Assembly: GCF_030056795.1 (NCBI RefSeq)
Contig: NZ_JASHKQ010000004.1
Location: forward strand, 186,001 to 250,000
Direction of reading: 5' to 3'
Length of the DNA: 64,000 nt
DNA from: Rhodococcus sp. IEGM 1381
Lineage (GTDB): Bacteria > Actinomycetota > Actinomycetes > Mycobacteriales > Mycobacteriaceae
The notes beneath the pieces are model-generated. The model was not told where the DNA came from, ran no database searches, and was given only the letters and a program-made list of their open reading frames with translations. Made by a program: the position numbers and the translations under genes. This document shows positions 22,610-32,700 of this stretch, in pieces; positions within the stretch are counted from its first letter, which is position 1; each line of letters starts with the position of its first letter.

Positions 22610-23374
22610 CTAGCCGAACTGCTGCCAGCCGAGTCGGAGAACCATCCCCACCACGACGACGAGCAGGACAATTCTGACGAAACCGGCACCCCTGGCGACC
22701 GCTGTTCTGGACCCGATTACCGCCCCGAAGACGTTGCATACCGCCATGGCAGCGCCGAGCTGCCAATACACGCTGCCGGTGGCGGCAAAGAATGCGAGGG
22801 CCCCGACGTTGGATCCGACATTGATCACCTTGGCCATCGCAGCACTACGCACGAATTCCGTTCCGAGCATCGTGGCGAACACGATGATGAGAAATGTGCC
22901 GGTTCCGGGCCCGAGTATTCCGTCGTAGAAGCCGATCCCCGCGGCAGCGAGACCCACGACGATCAGAACCTTGCGATGCGTCGGCGGCGCCGCCACGGTT
23001 CGACCGATGGTAGGGCGACACGTCACGAGTACTGCTACTCCGACGAGGACGACCATGATGATCGGAATGAACAGCTCGCGGTCGATCAGCGAGACTGCGG
23101 CAGCACCGGCCGCCGATGTCACCGCGGCGAGGGCACCGGCCGGGACCAGCACTGTCCAGTTCAGCGAGACCTTCCGAGCAAAGGTCACGACTGCGGCAAC
23201 GGTCCCGAATACCGCGGTCGCCTTGTTGGTCGCGAGCGCCGCCTGCTGCGTCAGTTGTGGTGCCACGAGCAGGATTGCGGGCAACAGGATCAGGCCGCCT
23301 CCACCGACCACCGCGTCGACCCAACCAGCGGCTGTCGCAGCCACCATCAGCAGTCCCCAGTCCGCGGCAGTCAT
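22610..23374 (-). CDS. TSUP family (TauE/SafE) membrane permease
   Basis: 254 residues with about eight hydrophobic helices. The two TauE/SafE signatures are present: VDAVVGGGGLILLPAIL near the N-terminus and GFYDGILGPGTGTFLI in the second half; the family exports or imports sulfite, sulfonates or other small anions. The precise substrate cannot be read from the sequence. It probably begins the leftward unit permease-tldD-tldE and is divergent from the histidine kinase 17 bp away. Confidence 0.88.
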   Translation of the reverse strand: MTAADWGLLMVAATAAGWVDAVVGGGGLILLPAILLVAPQLTQQAALATNKATAVFGTVAAVVTFARKVSLNWTVLVPAGALAAVTSAAGAAAVSLIDRELFIPIIMVVLVGVAVLVTCRPTIGRTVAAPPTHRKVLIVVGLAAAGIGFYDGILGPGTGTFLIIVFATMLGTEFVRSAAMAKVINVGSNVGALAFFAATGSVYWQLGAAMAVCNVFGAVIGSRTAVARGAGFVRIVLLVVVVGMVLRLGWQQFG

Positions 23375-23391
23375 ACGGCAAACTCAATCAC

Positions 23392-24555
23392 ATGCGTCGT
23401 TTCAGTCTGTGGCTCCGTGGGCAGCCATTCGTGGCCGATGCATTGCTGGCGGCAGGACTGTTCGTCGTCGAGATGTTGGTGTTCGTCAGTTCTGCCGATG
23501 GACTGAACGGGCCGTTGTTTCTCGTGTTCTCGGTCGTATTGTCGGCACCCGTTGCGTGGCGGCGACGCTTTCCTCGGTCGATTGCAGCGTTCGCGCTCGT
23601 GGCCACGGGCATCTGCGATATCGCGGGCGCCATGGTGGGCGACGCCGTCAACGGTCACCCGGCGACGCTGGCTCTGCCGATCATGCTGTACACCCTGGTT
23701 GCGTACATGGGACGAGTTCAGGGCGCCGTCTATGCCGTTGCTCTCGCAGCGTATTCGGTGGCGTCCATGCTGCTGTTCGACCAGCCGATCTTCACGACAC
23801 TGTTGTTCGGTGCGCTTCTCTACGCGCTGTCCTGGCTCGCGGCGGAGTTTCTCGGTGCTCGGCGGGCCTTCGACGAGGCGACTCAGGCTCGACTGGTCGT
23901 CGCCGAGTACGACCGAGACCGCCGCGCCGAGGAAGCCGTGATCGCGGAACGCACGCGCATCGCGCGTGAACTTCACGACGTCATCGCCCACAGCGTCAGC
24001 GTCATGGTGGTTCAGGCCGACGGTGCCTCGTACGCAATCCGGCGTAATCCCGAGCGCGCGGAGCAGGCTGTGGCCAACATTTCCGCGACCGGTCGGCTTG
24101 CGCTGGCAGAGTTACGCCGAACCGTCGCACTGATGCGCACCTCCCCGGACTCGGACGACATGCCTCAGTACGGCACAGCCGGCCTCGCCCGGGTGGTGGA
24201 GATGATGGGCCGCGCCGGGTTGTACGTCGAACTCGAGCAGACCGGAAATCTCGACGACATCAGCCCGGCAATCAGCCTGGGGGTGCACCGTGTGGTGCAG
24301 GAATCGCTCACCAACGTTCTACGGCACGCCGGCCACGCCCCGCGTGCCGTGGTCAAAGTGGTCCGGGAAGACAATGTTGTCACCGTCGAGATCTCCGACA
24401 ACGGCACCGGCACCGGCACGGACTCATCCGTGGCCGGCGGCGGACACGGACTGCTCGGGATGCGGGAGCGGGTGGCCGTGCTGCAGGGCACGCTGCACGC
24501 GGGCCGCACTCCACACGGCAGCTGGCTCGTGCGGGCGACGCTGCCGATCGAGTGA
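23392..24555 (+). CDS. Two-component sensor histidine kinase (NarL-type partner, HisKA_3)
   Basis: 387 residues. An N-terminal membrane domain of about five to six helices (residues 15-160) precedes a short coiled region and the dimerisation/phosphoacceptor motif IARELHDVIAHSVSVMVVQA with H195. The HATPase domain carries VVQESLTNVLRHAG, ISDNGTGTG and GHGLLGMRERV. Few extracytoplasmic residues are visible, so the signal is likely sensed within or near the membrane. The cognate regulator follows 15 bp downstream. Confidence 0.93.
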   Translation: MRRFSLWLRGQPFVADALLAAGLFVVEMLVFVSSADGLNGPLFLVFSVVLSAPVAWRRRFPRSIAAFALVATGICDIAGAMVGDAVNGHPATLALPIMLYTLVAYMGRVQGAVYAVALAAYSVASMLLFDQPIFTTLLFGALLYALSWLAAEFLGARRAFDEATQARLVVAEYDRDRRAEEAVIAERTRIARELHDVIAHSVSVMVVQADGASYAIRRNPERAEQAVANISATGRLALAELRRTVALMRTSPDSDDMPQYGTAGLARVVEMMGRAGLYVELEQTGNLDDISPAISLGVHRVVQESLTNVLRHAGHAPRAVVKVVREDNVVTVEISDNGTGTGTDSSVAGGGHGLLGMRERVAVLQGTLHAGRTPHGSWLVRATLPIE

Positions 24556-24558
24556 GAC

Positions 24559-24564
24559 TAGGTT
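24559..24564 (+). promoter_or_regulatory. Candidate leaderless -10 box before the response regulator
   Basis: TAGGTT ends six bases before the GTG at 24571. No ribosome-binding site is seen in the 15-bp gap, so the regulator may have a second, leaderless promoter besides kinase read-through. Confidence 0.3.
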
Positions 24565-24570
24565 GGATCG

Positions 24571-25227
24571 GTGCCGATCACCGTTGTCGTCGTGGACGAC
24601 CAAGAGCTCATGCGCATGGGATTGAACATGGTGCTCGAGGCCCAGGACGACATCGAGGTGGTCGGTGAGGCATCCGACGGTGCGGGTGCCATCGACGCCG
24701 TGCACAGGCTGGCACCGGCTGTGGTGTTGATGGACGTCCGCATGCCCGGCATCGACGGCGTGTCCGCCACTCGAACCATCATCGAATCCGGATCCGAGAC
24801 AAGGGTTTTGGTGATGACGACATTCGATCTCGACGAGCACGTCCTGGGAGCGCTTCGGGCGGGCGCAAGTGGATTCCTGCTCAAGGACACACCACCCGAG
24901 GATTTGGTATCCGCAATTCGCAGCGTGGCTGCAGGCGATGCAGTCGTCTCACCGAAGGTCACCAAGCGGCTGCTCTCGCGGTTCGTCGCCCAGTCCGTTG
25001 CGACCACCGATGCGTCGGTTCTCGACGCACTGACCGGTCGTGAGCGGGAGGTGCTGGTGCACTTGGCGACCGGCCTGTCCAATGCCGAGATCGCGGCCGT
25101 TCTGCACCTGTCCGAGGCGACGATCAAGACCCACATCGGTCGAATCCTGACGAAGTTGAATATCCGCGATCGAGTCCAGGCGGTCGTGCTGGCGTACGAA
25201 ACCGGCCTCGTCCGACCGGGTTCCTGA
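24571..25227 (+). CDS. NarL/FixJ (LuxR-type) response regulator
   Basis: 218 residues, GTG start. Receiver domain (1-120) has the acidic pocket VVVDDQELMRMG, phosphoacceptor D55 in VLMDVRMPGIDG, and the conserved K in FLLKDTPPEDL. The C-terminal LuxR-type HTH (about 150-215) contains LTGREREVLVHLATGLSN and EIAAVLHLSEATIKTHIGRI. It forms a pair with the preceding kinase; targets are unknown. Divergent TauE/SafE and downstream fxsA are possible nearby targets, which is only a guess from position. Confidence 0.94.
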   Translation: MPITVVVVDDQELMRMGLNMVLEAQDDIEVVGEASDGAGAIDAVHRLAPAVVLMDVRMPGIDGVSATRTIIESGSETRVLVMTTFDLDEHVLGALRAGASGFLLKDTPPEDLVSAIRSVAAGDAVVSPKVTKRLLSRFVAQSVATTDASVLDALTGREREVLVHLATGLSNAEIAAVLHLSEATIKTHIGRILTKLNIRDRVQAVVLAYETGLVRPGS

Positions 25228-25308
25228 GAATTTCCCGGCAAACCGGTCACCCCGGGAGCGATTTCGATGCCCCGCGCGTTGTACCGGTGAAGCGAAGAAA
25301 GGACCGTC

Positions 25309-25845
25309 ATGCTCGCTCTGTTCGTACTCTATGTCGTCGTCGAGGTCGCGGCACTTGTCGCCGTCTCGAGCGCGCTCGGTGTGCTGTGGACCGTGGTGTT
25401 GTTGATCGGCGGATCGCTGATCGGCTCGCTGCTGGTGCGGTCGCAAGGTAGACGCGTATTGGACGGTCTGCGGAGAGCGTCGCGTGGTGAGCGATCGGCC
25501 GGCGGTGCCGTGGCCGACGGCGCTCTGTTCGCGGCGGGGTCCGTGGCGATGTTCGTCCCCGGCCTGGTGACCACAGTGATAGGGTTGCTGCTGCTGATCC
25601 CGCCGACTCGGTGGCTGTTGCGCCCGGCGGTGATGTGGGCGGCTGCGCGCTGGCTACCGCAGGTCGCGACTGCGACGCGACGTATGCGCCCGACCGTCAT
25701 CGACGGCGAGATCCTCGAGGATCGCGCCGAAACCACGGGCACAGCGTCGTCGGCGGCGGGTTCTGCTCTCGTGCTCGAAGGTCAGGTGATCGAGGCCGAC
25801 CGTGTCGATCAGCCGACCGGGGATTTCCGGAAGCCGCACCGGTAG
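25309..25845 (+). CDS. fxsA: FxsA family membrane protein
   Basis: 178 residues with a GAAAGGA ribosome-binding site just upstream. Hydrophobic segments LFVLYVVVEVAALVAVSSAL, WTVVLLIGGSLIGSLLVRSQG and FVPGLVTTVIGLLLLIPPTRW match the FxsA core, where GSLIGSLLVRSQGRR is typical. E. coli FxsA over-production protects against phage T7 exclusion by F plasmid; the native actinobacterial role is not known. Same position near lnt as in M. tuberculosis (Rv2053c). Confidence 0.87.
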   Translation: MLALFVLYVVVEVAALVAVSSALGVLWTVVLLIGGSLIGSLLVRSQGRRVLDGLRRASRGERSAGGAVADGALFAAGSVAMFVPGLVTTVIGLLLLIPPTRWLLRPAVMWAAARWLPQVATATRRMRPTVIDGEILEDRAETTGTASSAAGSALVLEGQVIEADRVDQPTGDFRKPHR

Positions 25846-25862
25846 GGGCAGACTGATCGTTC

Positions 25863-27458
25863 GTGACCACCGAATTGTTCTGCGGCGGACGGATCTACAG
25901 TCCGATGGCCTCCGACGCCACCGCCATGGCCGTGACCGACGGAGTCGTCAGTTGGATCGGTGAGGATCGCACCGGCCGGGCGCTTCATCCTGGAGTGCCG
26001 GTGACCGACCTGGCCGGCTCGTTCGTGGCGCCGGCATTCGTCGACACGCACGTACACGTCACCGATCTGGGGTTGTCCCTGATCGGACTGGATCTGTCCC
26101 ACTGCCGATCCCTCGACGACTGCATGCGCGCACTCGCCGAGTACGCAGCGAAGACGTCCGGCGCGCTCGTTTGGGGGCACGGCTGGGACGAATCGGAGTG
26201 GATCGAACACCGCTCACCGACGACGTCCGATCTCGATGCAGCAGCTCCGGGCTGCCCGGTGTACCTCACGCGCGTCGATGCGCACTCGGCTGCCGTCTCG
26301 ACTCCGTTGCGGGCGGCAGCGCCTGGTATCGACACCGCCTCGGGATTCTCGCCACAGTCCCCGCTCACCGCCGATGCACACCACCTCGCGCGGCTGACGG
26401 CTCGCACCATGCTCACCACGGACACCCGCACTCGGGCCCGTAGGGCGGCGCTCGACCACGCCGCAGCGCAGGGAATCGTCTCCGTACACGAATGTGGGGG
26501 CCCGATAGTGTCGGGGGTCGACGACTTCCGTGAACTGATGGCAACCACACACGGGGTGGAGGTGCGCGGCTACTGGGGCGAGCTGATCGATACGGCCGAA
26601 CAGGCACGTCAGGTCCTCGCCGACACCGGGGCGCACGGCCTTGCCGGTGACATCTTCGTCGATGGATCGCTGGGCTCGCGTACCGCATGGTTGTCGTCCC
26701 CTTATGCGGACGACCCCGGAACGGGAGTCTCCTACCTCGACGTCGATGCGATCACCGCGCACATCGCGGCCTGTACCGCCGCCGGAATCCAAGCCGGCTT
26801 CCACGTCATCGGAGACGCCGCGGTCACCGCCACCGTCACTGCCTTCGCGCGTGTCGTCGACGAAGTCGGGACGCCCGCCGTCGCTGCATGTGGACACCGG
26901 CTCGAACATCTGTCGATGGTGAGACCGGAACAGTCCGATCTTCTGGCCTCGTGGGGCGTGATCGCCAGTGTGCAGCCGCTGTTCGACGCACTGTGGGGCG
27001 GTTCGGACGGCCTGTACGCAGCACGTCTCGGTGCCGAACGCGGCGCCGCACTCCATCCGTTCGCCCGATTGGCCTCGGCCGGCGTCGCCCTCGCTTTCGG
27101 TTCCGACGCTCCGGTCACTCGCCTCGATCCATGGGCGACAGCGAGAGCCGCCGTCAATCACCACACGCCGGGCAGTGCCGTTTCACCCCGAGCTGCATTC
27201 TCCGCCGCGACGCGGGGAGCGTGGCGCGCGGGCGGAGTCCGTGACGGCGTGGCGGGCACGTTGGTGCCGGGTGCGCCTGCATCCTTCGCGGTGTGGGACG
27301 TCGACGAACTCGTAGTACGGGCCCCCAAAGACAGCGTCCAACGGTGGTCGACGGACCCACGTGCCGGGGTGTCACCGTTGCCCAGCCTCGACGCGTCGGC
27401 AGAGAGCCCGCGTTGTTCGATGACCGTCCATCGCGGCAAGGTCATCCATGAACAATGA
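25863..27458 (+). CDS. YtcJ-like metal-dependent amidohydrolase
   Basis: 531 residues, GTG start 17 bp after fxsA. The Amidohydro_3/YtcJ plan is visible: N-terminal beta-sandwich start GGRIYSPMASDA, metal site FVDTHVHVTDLG, WGHGWDESEW, VSVHECGG, HVIGDAAVTATV, GHRLEHLSM and FGSDAPVTRLDPW, with C-terminal GVRDGVAGTLVPGAPASFAVWD. The histidines in DTHVH, VIGD and RLEH, and the aspartate of FGSDAP, are likely metal ligands or catalytic residues. YtcJ-like enzymes hydrolyse amides or formamides of unknown nature. The 3' end overlaps lnt by 11 bp. Confidence 0.85.
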   Translation: MTTELFCGGRIYSPMASDATAMAVTDGVVSWIGEDRTGRALHPGVPVTDLAGSFVAPAFVDTHVHVTDLGLSLIGLDLSHCRSLDDCMRALAEYAAKTSGALVWGHGWDESEWIEHRSPTTSDLDAAAPGCPVYLTRVDAHSAAVSTPLRAAAPGIDTASGFSPQSPLTADAHHLARLTARTMLTTDTRTRARRAALDHAAAQGIVSVHECGGPIVSGVDDFRELMATTHGVEVRGYWGELIDTAEQARQVLADTGAHGLAGDIFVDGSLGSRTAWLSSPYADDPGTGVSYLDVDAITAHIAACTAAGIQAGFHVIGDAAVTATVTAFARVVDEVGTPAVAACGHRLEHLSMVRPEQSDLLASWGVIASVQPLFDALWGGSDGLYAARLGAERGAALHPFARLASAGVALAFGSDAPVTRLDPWATARAAVNHHTPGSAVSPRAAFSAATRGAWRAGGVRDGVAGTLVPGAPASFAVWDVDELVVRAPKDSVQRWSTDPRAGVSPLPSLDASAESPRCSMTVHRGKVIHEQ

Positions 27459-29037
27459 CAGTGATCCGGCGGTCGCGAAGACACTGTCACGGGGTGATCG
27501 TCTGCGCTGGGCCACCGTGTCGTCCCTGTTCTCGGTCGGTTCCGGTGTACTGATCTTCGCAAGCTTCCCTCCTCGGACCCTGTGGTTCCTCGCACCGATC
27601 GGCATTGCGGTCCTGGCGCTGGTACTGACCGGCTTCGGCGGCCGACGATCGGTGTCATTGAAGGCAGGCTTCGGCTACGGGTATGCCGCCGGACTGGGAT
27701 TCTTCGTTCCGCTGCTGCCGTGGATCGGTGTGTATGTGGGGCCGATGCCGTGGTTGGCGTTGGCTGCCGCCGAGTCCGTCTTCGTGGGATTGTTCGGGGT
27801 ACTCGGCGTGGTTGCAGCGCGAAGTGCCTGGTGGCCACTGTCTCTGGCGTTGGTGTGGAGTCTGACCGAATGGCTGCGGTCGAGTGTTCCGTTCGGCGGC
27901 TTCCCGTGGGGTCGGCTGGCCTTCGGACAACCCGAGGGCTGGTTGCTGCCGTTGGCGAGCGCGGGAGGCGCGCCGCTGCTCACTTTCGGGGTGGCCCTGA
28001 CCGGAACCGGCCTCGCAGCGCTGATTCTGGCGAGCTGCCGACCGCGCAGTGTGCGATCCTTCGTCGTTCCAGTGGCTGCGACGACGGTCGCGTCCATCTT
28101 CGCGCTGGCTCTGCTACCGACTCTGCATACCAACGACGCGGAGGACGGTGAGCGCACGGTCACCATCGCTGCCGTGCAGGGAAGCGTTCCGCGATTGGGT
28201 CTGGATTTCAACGCACAGCGCCGCGCAGTTCTGGACAATCACGTCCGGGAGACCATGACTCTGGCCGCCGATGTCGAGGCGGGCAGACAACCGGCTCCGG
28301 ATCTCGTCGTGTGGCCGGAGAACGCGTCCGATATCGATCCGTTGCGGAATCCAGACGCTGCGACTCTCATCACTCGAGCCTCGGTTGCCGTCGGTGCGCC
28401 GATCCTCGTGGGCACGGTGCTCGTCAATGCCGATGGTACGAACTCGAATTCCGTCATTGCCTGGAACGGTGACGACGGCCCCGGCGAGCGGCACGACAAA
28501 AAGATAATTCAACCGTTCGGCGAGTACTTGCCCTACCGAAGCTTTTTTCGTTTGTTTTCCGAATATGCCGACCGGGCGGGATATTTCGTCCCTGGTAGCG
28601 GAAACGGGGTGGTGCACGCCGCAGGAATAGCCGCCGGAATAGCAACGTGCTACGAGGTCGCATTCGATCGCGCTCTCGAAGAATCGGTCCGGTCCGGCGC
28701 GGAATTCATTGCCATCCCAACCAACAACGCGACCTTCGGCGACACCGAAATGACCTACCAGCAACTTGCGATGTCGCGAGTACGGGCCGTCGAACACGGA
28801 AGGACTGTCGTGGTGGCCGCGACGAGTGGTGTCAGCGCAATAGTCTCGCCCGACGGCGACGTGTTGCAACAGACGCCGCTGTTCACCCCCGACGTGCTCG
28901 TTTCGAGTGTTGCGCTACGTCGAACGCACACAGTCGCCACTCGGCTGGGCTTCGGATCAGAGCTGGTCCTGTGCCTCTCTGCTCTCGGCGCACTCGGCGT
29001 GACTCTGCTGAACGGGCGGCGCAAGTCCACCACATAA
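27448..29037 (+). CDS. lnt: Apolipoprotein N-acyltransferase
   Basis: 529 residues. The N-terminal part has about six membrane helices (FASFPPRTLWFLAPIGIAVL onward), followed by a periplasmic nitrilase-like domain and a last C-terminal helix. Catalytic triad by motif: E291 (VVWPENASD), K351 or K352 (ERHDKKIIQPFGEYLPYR) and C401 (IATCYEVAFDRAL). Lnt adds the third acyl chain to lipoproteins. In M. tuberculosis Lnt is fused to polyprenol-phosphate-mannose synthase (Ppm1) and in relatives a separate ppm gene usually follows; neither fusion nor ppm is present here, and an NRPS follows instead. Confidence 0.94.
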   Translation: MNNDSDPAVAKTLSRGDRLRWATVSSLFSVGSGVLIFASFPPRTLWFLAPIGIAVLALVLTGFGGRRSVSLKAGFGYGYAAGLGFFVPLLPWIGVYVGPMPWLALAAAESVFVGLFGVLGVVAARSAWWPLSLALVWSLTEWLRSSVPFGGFPWGRLAFGQPEGWLLPLASAGGAPLLTFGVALTGTGLAALILASCRPRSVRSFVVPVAATTVASIFALALLPTLHTNDAEDGERTVTIAAVQGSVPRLGLDFNAQRRAVLDNHVRETMTLAADVEAGRQPAPDLVVWPENASDIDPLRNPDAATLITRASVAVGAPILVGTVLVNADGTNSNSVIAWNGDDGPGERHDKKIIQPFGEYLPYRSFFRLFSEYADRAGYFVPGSGNGVVHAAGIAAGIATCYEVAFDRALEESVRSGAEFIAIPTNNATFGDTEMTYQQLAMSRVRAVEHGRTVVVAATSGVSAIVSPDGDVLQQTPLFTPDVLVSSVALRRTHTVATRLGFGSELVLCLSALGALGVTLLNGRRKSTT

Positions 29038-29052
29038 ACAAACGTGAAGTTG

Positions 29053-29070
29053 GTAAACGCTACGTTTTAC
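29053..29070. promoter_or_regulatory. Imperfect palindrome, possible operator
   Basis: GTAAACG-CTA-CGTTTTAC is a near-perfect inverted repeat (one bulged base) 16 bp after the lnt stop and more AT-rich than its surroundings. It could be a repressor operator or a weak terminator stem. No T-tract follows, so an operator seems somewhat more likely; no direct evidence. Confidence 0.25.
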
Positions 29071-29237
29071 AGATCTCGACGCTGGATAAATACGGGCGCG
29101 TGTCGCTCCGCTCCACTCCAAGAGTCATTCGTTCGATCGAATAGCGCACGTTCGAGTGGCGAACACGGTCACTCCTGTAACAGGCTGGAAGCGGTGGTCG
29201 ATGCTTCTTATGACTACTGCACAAAAGGCTCCTGCCA

Positions 29238-29336
29238 ATGTTGTATCTTTGTAAGCCGCTGGAGGTGTTGGAGGCCGGTATTCGGGTGCGGCTTCAGTGG
29301 GTGGACGGGCTGGACAGCCTCGGCTGCACGTTGTAA
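29238..29336 (+). CDS. Possible 32-residue small ORF in the NRPS leader
   Basis: ATG at 29238 preceded by AAAGG (29224-29228) opens a 32-codon frame with high third-position GC in its second half; the peptide begins MLYLCKPLEVLEAGIRVRL. It could be a leader peptide, a gene remnant or chance. No homology is recognised. Confidence 0.2.
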   Translation: MLYLCKPLEVLEAGIRVRLQWVDGLDSLGCTL

Positions 29337-29509
29337 CGGGATCGAAGGGTCGGCATCGACGTTGTGTTCATGCTGGACACCTGTTCGGGGAGGGAAGCTC
29401 GTGTCGCAGACACTGATCGAATCGGTCGTCGCGTCACGCTCGTTCTACGAACTCATAGTTCGGTCGACGCGGTAGAACCAGGAGGCCGCCCCGTTTCAAT
29501 CCGGTCGAC

Positions 29510-29714
29510 GATGCGCGACGAAGCAATAAGAGCCCTTTCAATACATCGAGCGTGTGTGAACCGACACGAACGCAGACCAGAACGGAAGCCAGAATTGCTC
29601 AATCGCGCGCACAAGCCGCCGCGGCTCGACACCCCGAACCGGACCGAAATTTCCGAGCCGATGAACTCGGCGCCGAATTTCGCCACCGCGACCGTGCCGC
29701 CGAAAGGCAAGTGA
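29510..29714 (+). CDS. Possible 67-residue ORF abutting the NRPS start
   Basis: The frame begins at ATG 29510 and its TGA (29712-29714) touches the NRPS ATG (29715), giving TGAATG, an arrangement that would allow translational coupling. An internal ATG at 29661 gives an 17-residue version. The Arg/Pro-rich composition and lack of a ribosome-binding site for 29510 argue against a functional protein, so it is recorded only as a possible uORF. Confidence 0.18.
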
Positions 29715-32700
29715 ATGCGTGCAACAACAACCGGTGGGTCTCAGACGCCCCCGACCGGCACCGGTTTCGAAGACGGCTTCCCACTCTCGTCCGCCCAGCG
29801 GGGAATGTGGTTCGCCCAGCAGCTCGCCCCTGACGTTGCAGTCTGCATCGCCCAGTACGTGGACCTGCGAGGCAAACTCGACATAGCAGTCCTGCAGGAC
29901 GCGTCGGCTCAGGCCGGACACGAGTTCCAGTCCGCCTACCTCCGTCTGGCCGAGGTCGACGGCGAGGCCGTTCAGCTGGTCGATCACTCCATCGACCAAT
30001 CCGTGAACTACCTGGACCTGCGCGGCGAAGACGATCCCATGGCCTCGGCGCTGCGCTGGATCGACCACAACTACGTGCAGCCGGTCGACATGGAGAACGA
30101 CACTCTCATCGAGAGCTGGATCATCCAGGTCGAGGACGAGCGCAACCTCTGGTACAGCAAGATCCACCACGTAGCCCTGGACGGCTACGGTGCCATGACG
30201 CTCGTCAACCGCACCGCAGCGCTGTACACAGCCGCCGTCGAGCACTCCGAACCCGAGCCCAACAAGGCGGCCGAACTCCGCCGGCTGTACGAGCTCGATC
30301 AGGAGTATCGGACATCAACACGCTTCGAGTCCGACAAGGAATACTGGGTTGCCCGCGCATCCGACATCCACGACGGAGCAACTCTGTCGAACACGGACGG
30401 CCGCACGATTGCCGCCAGCAAGTTGCGCAGCATCGCTCTGCCCGAGGACGTCGTCACCGCTCTCGAAGCGTCCGATTCCACCAAGGGCGGAACTGCAGCT
30501 GCAGTGTTCATCGCCGCGTTCGGCTGTTACCTCGCCCGAATGACCGGACGAGACGACGTACTGGTCAACATTCCGGTGTCCGCCCGAACCACCGCGTTGC
30601 TCCGCCGATCCGGCGGAATGTTGGTCAACGTCGCACCAATTCCGATGCACGTCCGAGAGGACGCCACCGTCAGCGAACTGGTACAGCAGGTCCAGCTCGA
30701 ACTGATGGGCGCTCTGCGGCACCAGCGGTTCAGCATCGAGGACATCCGGCGCGAGCTGGCGGCCTCGGGCAGCGACAAACAGCTCACCGGACCGCTCGTC
30801 AACATGATGCTGTTCCACCAGCAGATCAACCTCGGTTCGATCGTCGGTGAGTTCAACATCGTCACGTCGGGGCCGGTGGAGGACCTCCTGGTCAACGTGT
30901 ACCAGAGTGGTTCACCAGCACGAACATTCGTGGACTTCAGAGCAAACCCGAACCGGTACGACGACGACGATCTCACGGCACACCACTCGAGTTTCGTGGA
31001 TATGGCCGAAGCATTCATCGCGGCCGGACCCGATGTCGTTGTCTCCGAGGTACATCCGGACAGTGCCCAAGAGGGCCGACGACGCCGACGCATCACCGCT
31101 CAGCTCGCCTACTGGACGGATCGACTCTCCGATTCTCCCGACCTGATCGGTATCCCCAGCGATCGTGTCCGCCCTTCACGCATCGGCCATGTTCGTGCAT
31201 CGCACGAGATCACCCTCGGATCCGCGTCCTGGGCAGCAGTCGAACAGCTGGCCGCCGACCGCGGTACAACGCCGTTCGTGGTGTTCGAATCCGTTCTCGC
31301 CGTACTTGTTTCACGCCTGGCCAGCACCGACGACGTCTCGATTGCCGTGCCCGCCGCCAGCGGAGAAACCGTCGTTCTGCGGACCAACCCGAACGGACGA
31401 CTGTCTTTCGGCGACTTCGTTGCTGCATCCAAGGTCGATTTCGACGCAGCACAGGCACACGGTGACGTGTCGTTCGAGGACGTCGTCGACGCCCTCGGTC
31501 TGTCCCGGTCCGGCTCGCACAGCCCATTGGCTCAGGTTGCGCTTCGATTCGGTCCCGCAGTTCTGCCGAACGACGGAATCGACATGGATCTTGTCCTCAC
31601 CGTGAGCGAGTCCGATTCGGTCAGTGTCGTTTTCGATTACGCCACAGAACTGTTCGACGCCGGGAGCATGTCGCAACTCGGCCGCCGCGTGGTGCGAATT
31701 CTCGACGCGCTCACGGGTGAACCCGACTTGCTGATCGGTGACGTGGACATGCTGTCCACGGCCGAGCGTGCTCGACTGGCTCCGGTTCGTGGTCCGCGGT
31801 CTGTGGTGGGTGTGGTGTTGCCGGAGTTGTTGGCTGGTGCGGTCGGTGTTGCTGGTGTCGGTGGTGTTGCGGTGGTGTCGGGTTCGCGGGTGCTTTCGTA
31901 TGGTGAGTTGGATGCGGCGTCGTCGCGGTTGGCGCGGATGTTGATGTCGTGTGGTGTGGGTCCGGGGTCGTTCGTGGCGTTGGCGTTGTCGCGGTCGGTG
32001 GAGTCTGTGGTGGCGGTGTGGGCGGTGGCGAAGGCCGGTGGTGCGTTCTTGCCGGTGGATCCGAATTATCCGGTGGATCGGATCGAGCACATGTTGGTCG
32101 ATTCGGGTGCTGTGGTGGGTGTGACGTTGGGTGCCCATGTGGGTGCGGTGTCGGGTGTGGGTGGGGTCTCGTGGGTGGTGCTCGATGATCCGGATGTGGT
32201 GGCGGATCTGGCGTTTCGGTCGGCTGCTCCGGTGTTGGATGCCGAGCGTTCGGGTGTGTTGCGTCTCGATGATGCGGCGTATCTGATTTATACGTCGGGG
32301 TCGACCGGTGTGCCCAAGGGTGTGGTGGTCACTCATCGTGGTGTGGGGAACTTGGCTGCGGAGGAGCGGGTTCGGTTCGGTGTGGGTCCCTCGTCTCGGG
32401 TGTTGGCGTTTGCGTCGCCGAGTTTCGATGCGTCGATTCTCGAGTTCGTGTTGGCGTTTTCGGGTGGGGCGACGATGGTGATTGCTCCGCCGTTGGTGTT
32501 CGGTGGGGTGGAGTTGGCGTCGTTGCTCGCCGAGGAGCGGGTCTCGCATGCGTTCGTCACGCCTGCGGCGTTGGCGTCGGTGGATCCGGTGGGGTTGGAT
32601 TCGGTTCAGGTTGTGGTCACCGGTGGTGATGTGTGTGCGCCGGAGTTGGTGGCGCGGTGGGCGCCGGGTCGGCGGATGTTCAATGCGTACGGTCCGACGG

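Larger units (their letters stand above)
29038..29714 (+). other. 677-bp region upstream of the NRPS
   Basis: No conventional gene was found between lnt and the NRPS start. It contains an imperfect palindrome (29053-29070), a perfect TTCGATCGAA (29132-29141), several very short frames with plausible starts (29238-29336; 29401-29475, GTG after GGGAGGGA; 29510-29714, ending directly against the NRPS ATG) and no recognisable ppm remnant. The NRPS promoter is expected here but could not be placed. AAAGG at 29703-29707 is the likely NRPS ribosome-binding site. Confidence 0.6.

Noticed and set aside
29044..29475. 143-codon frame downstream of lnt as a possible ppm remnant
   Set aside because: No glycosyltransferase motif (no DxD, no ppm N-terminus), Cys/Ser/Arg-rich, no ribosome-binding site.
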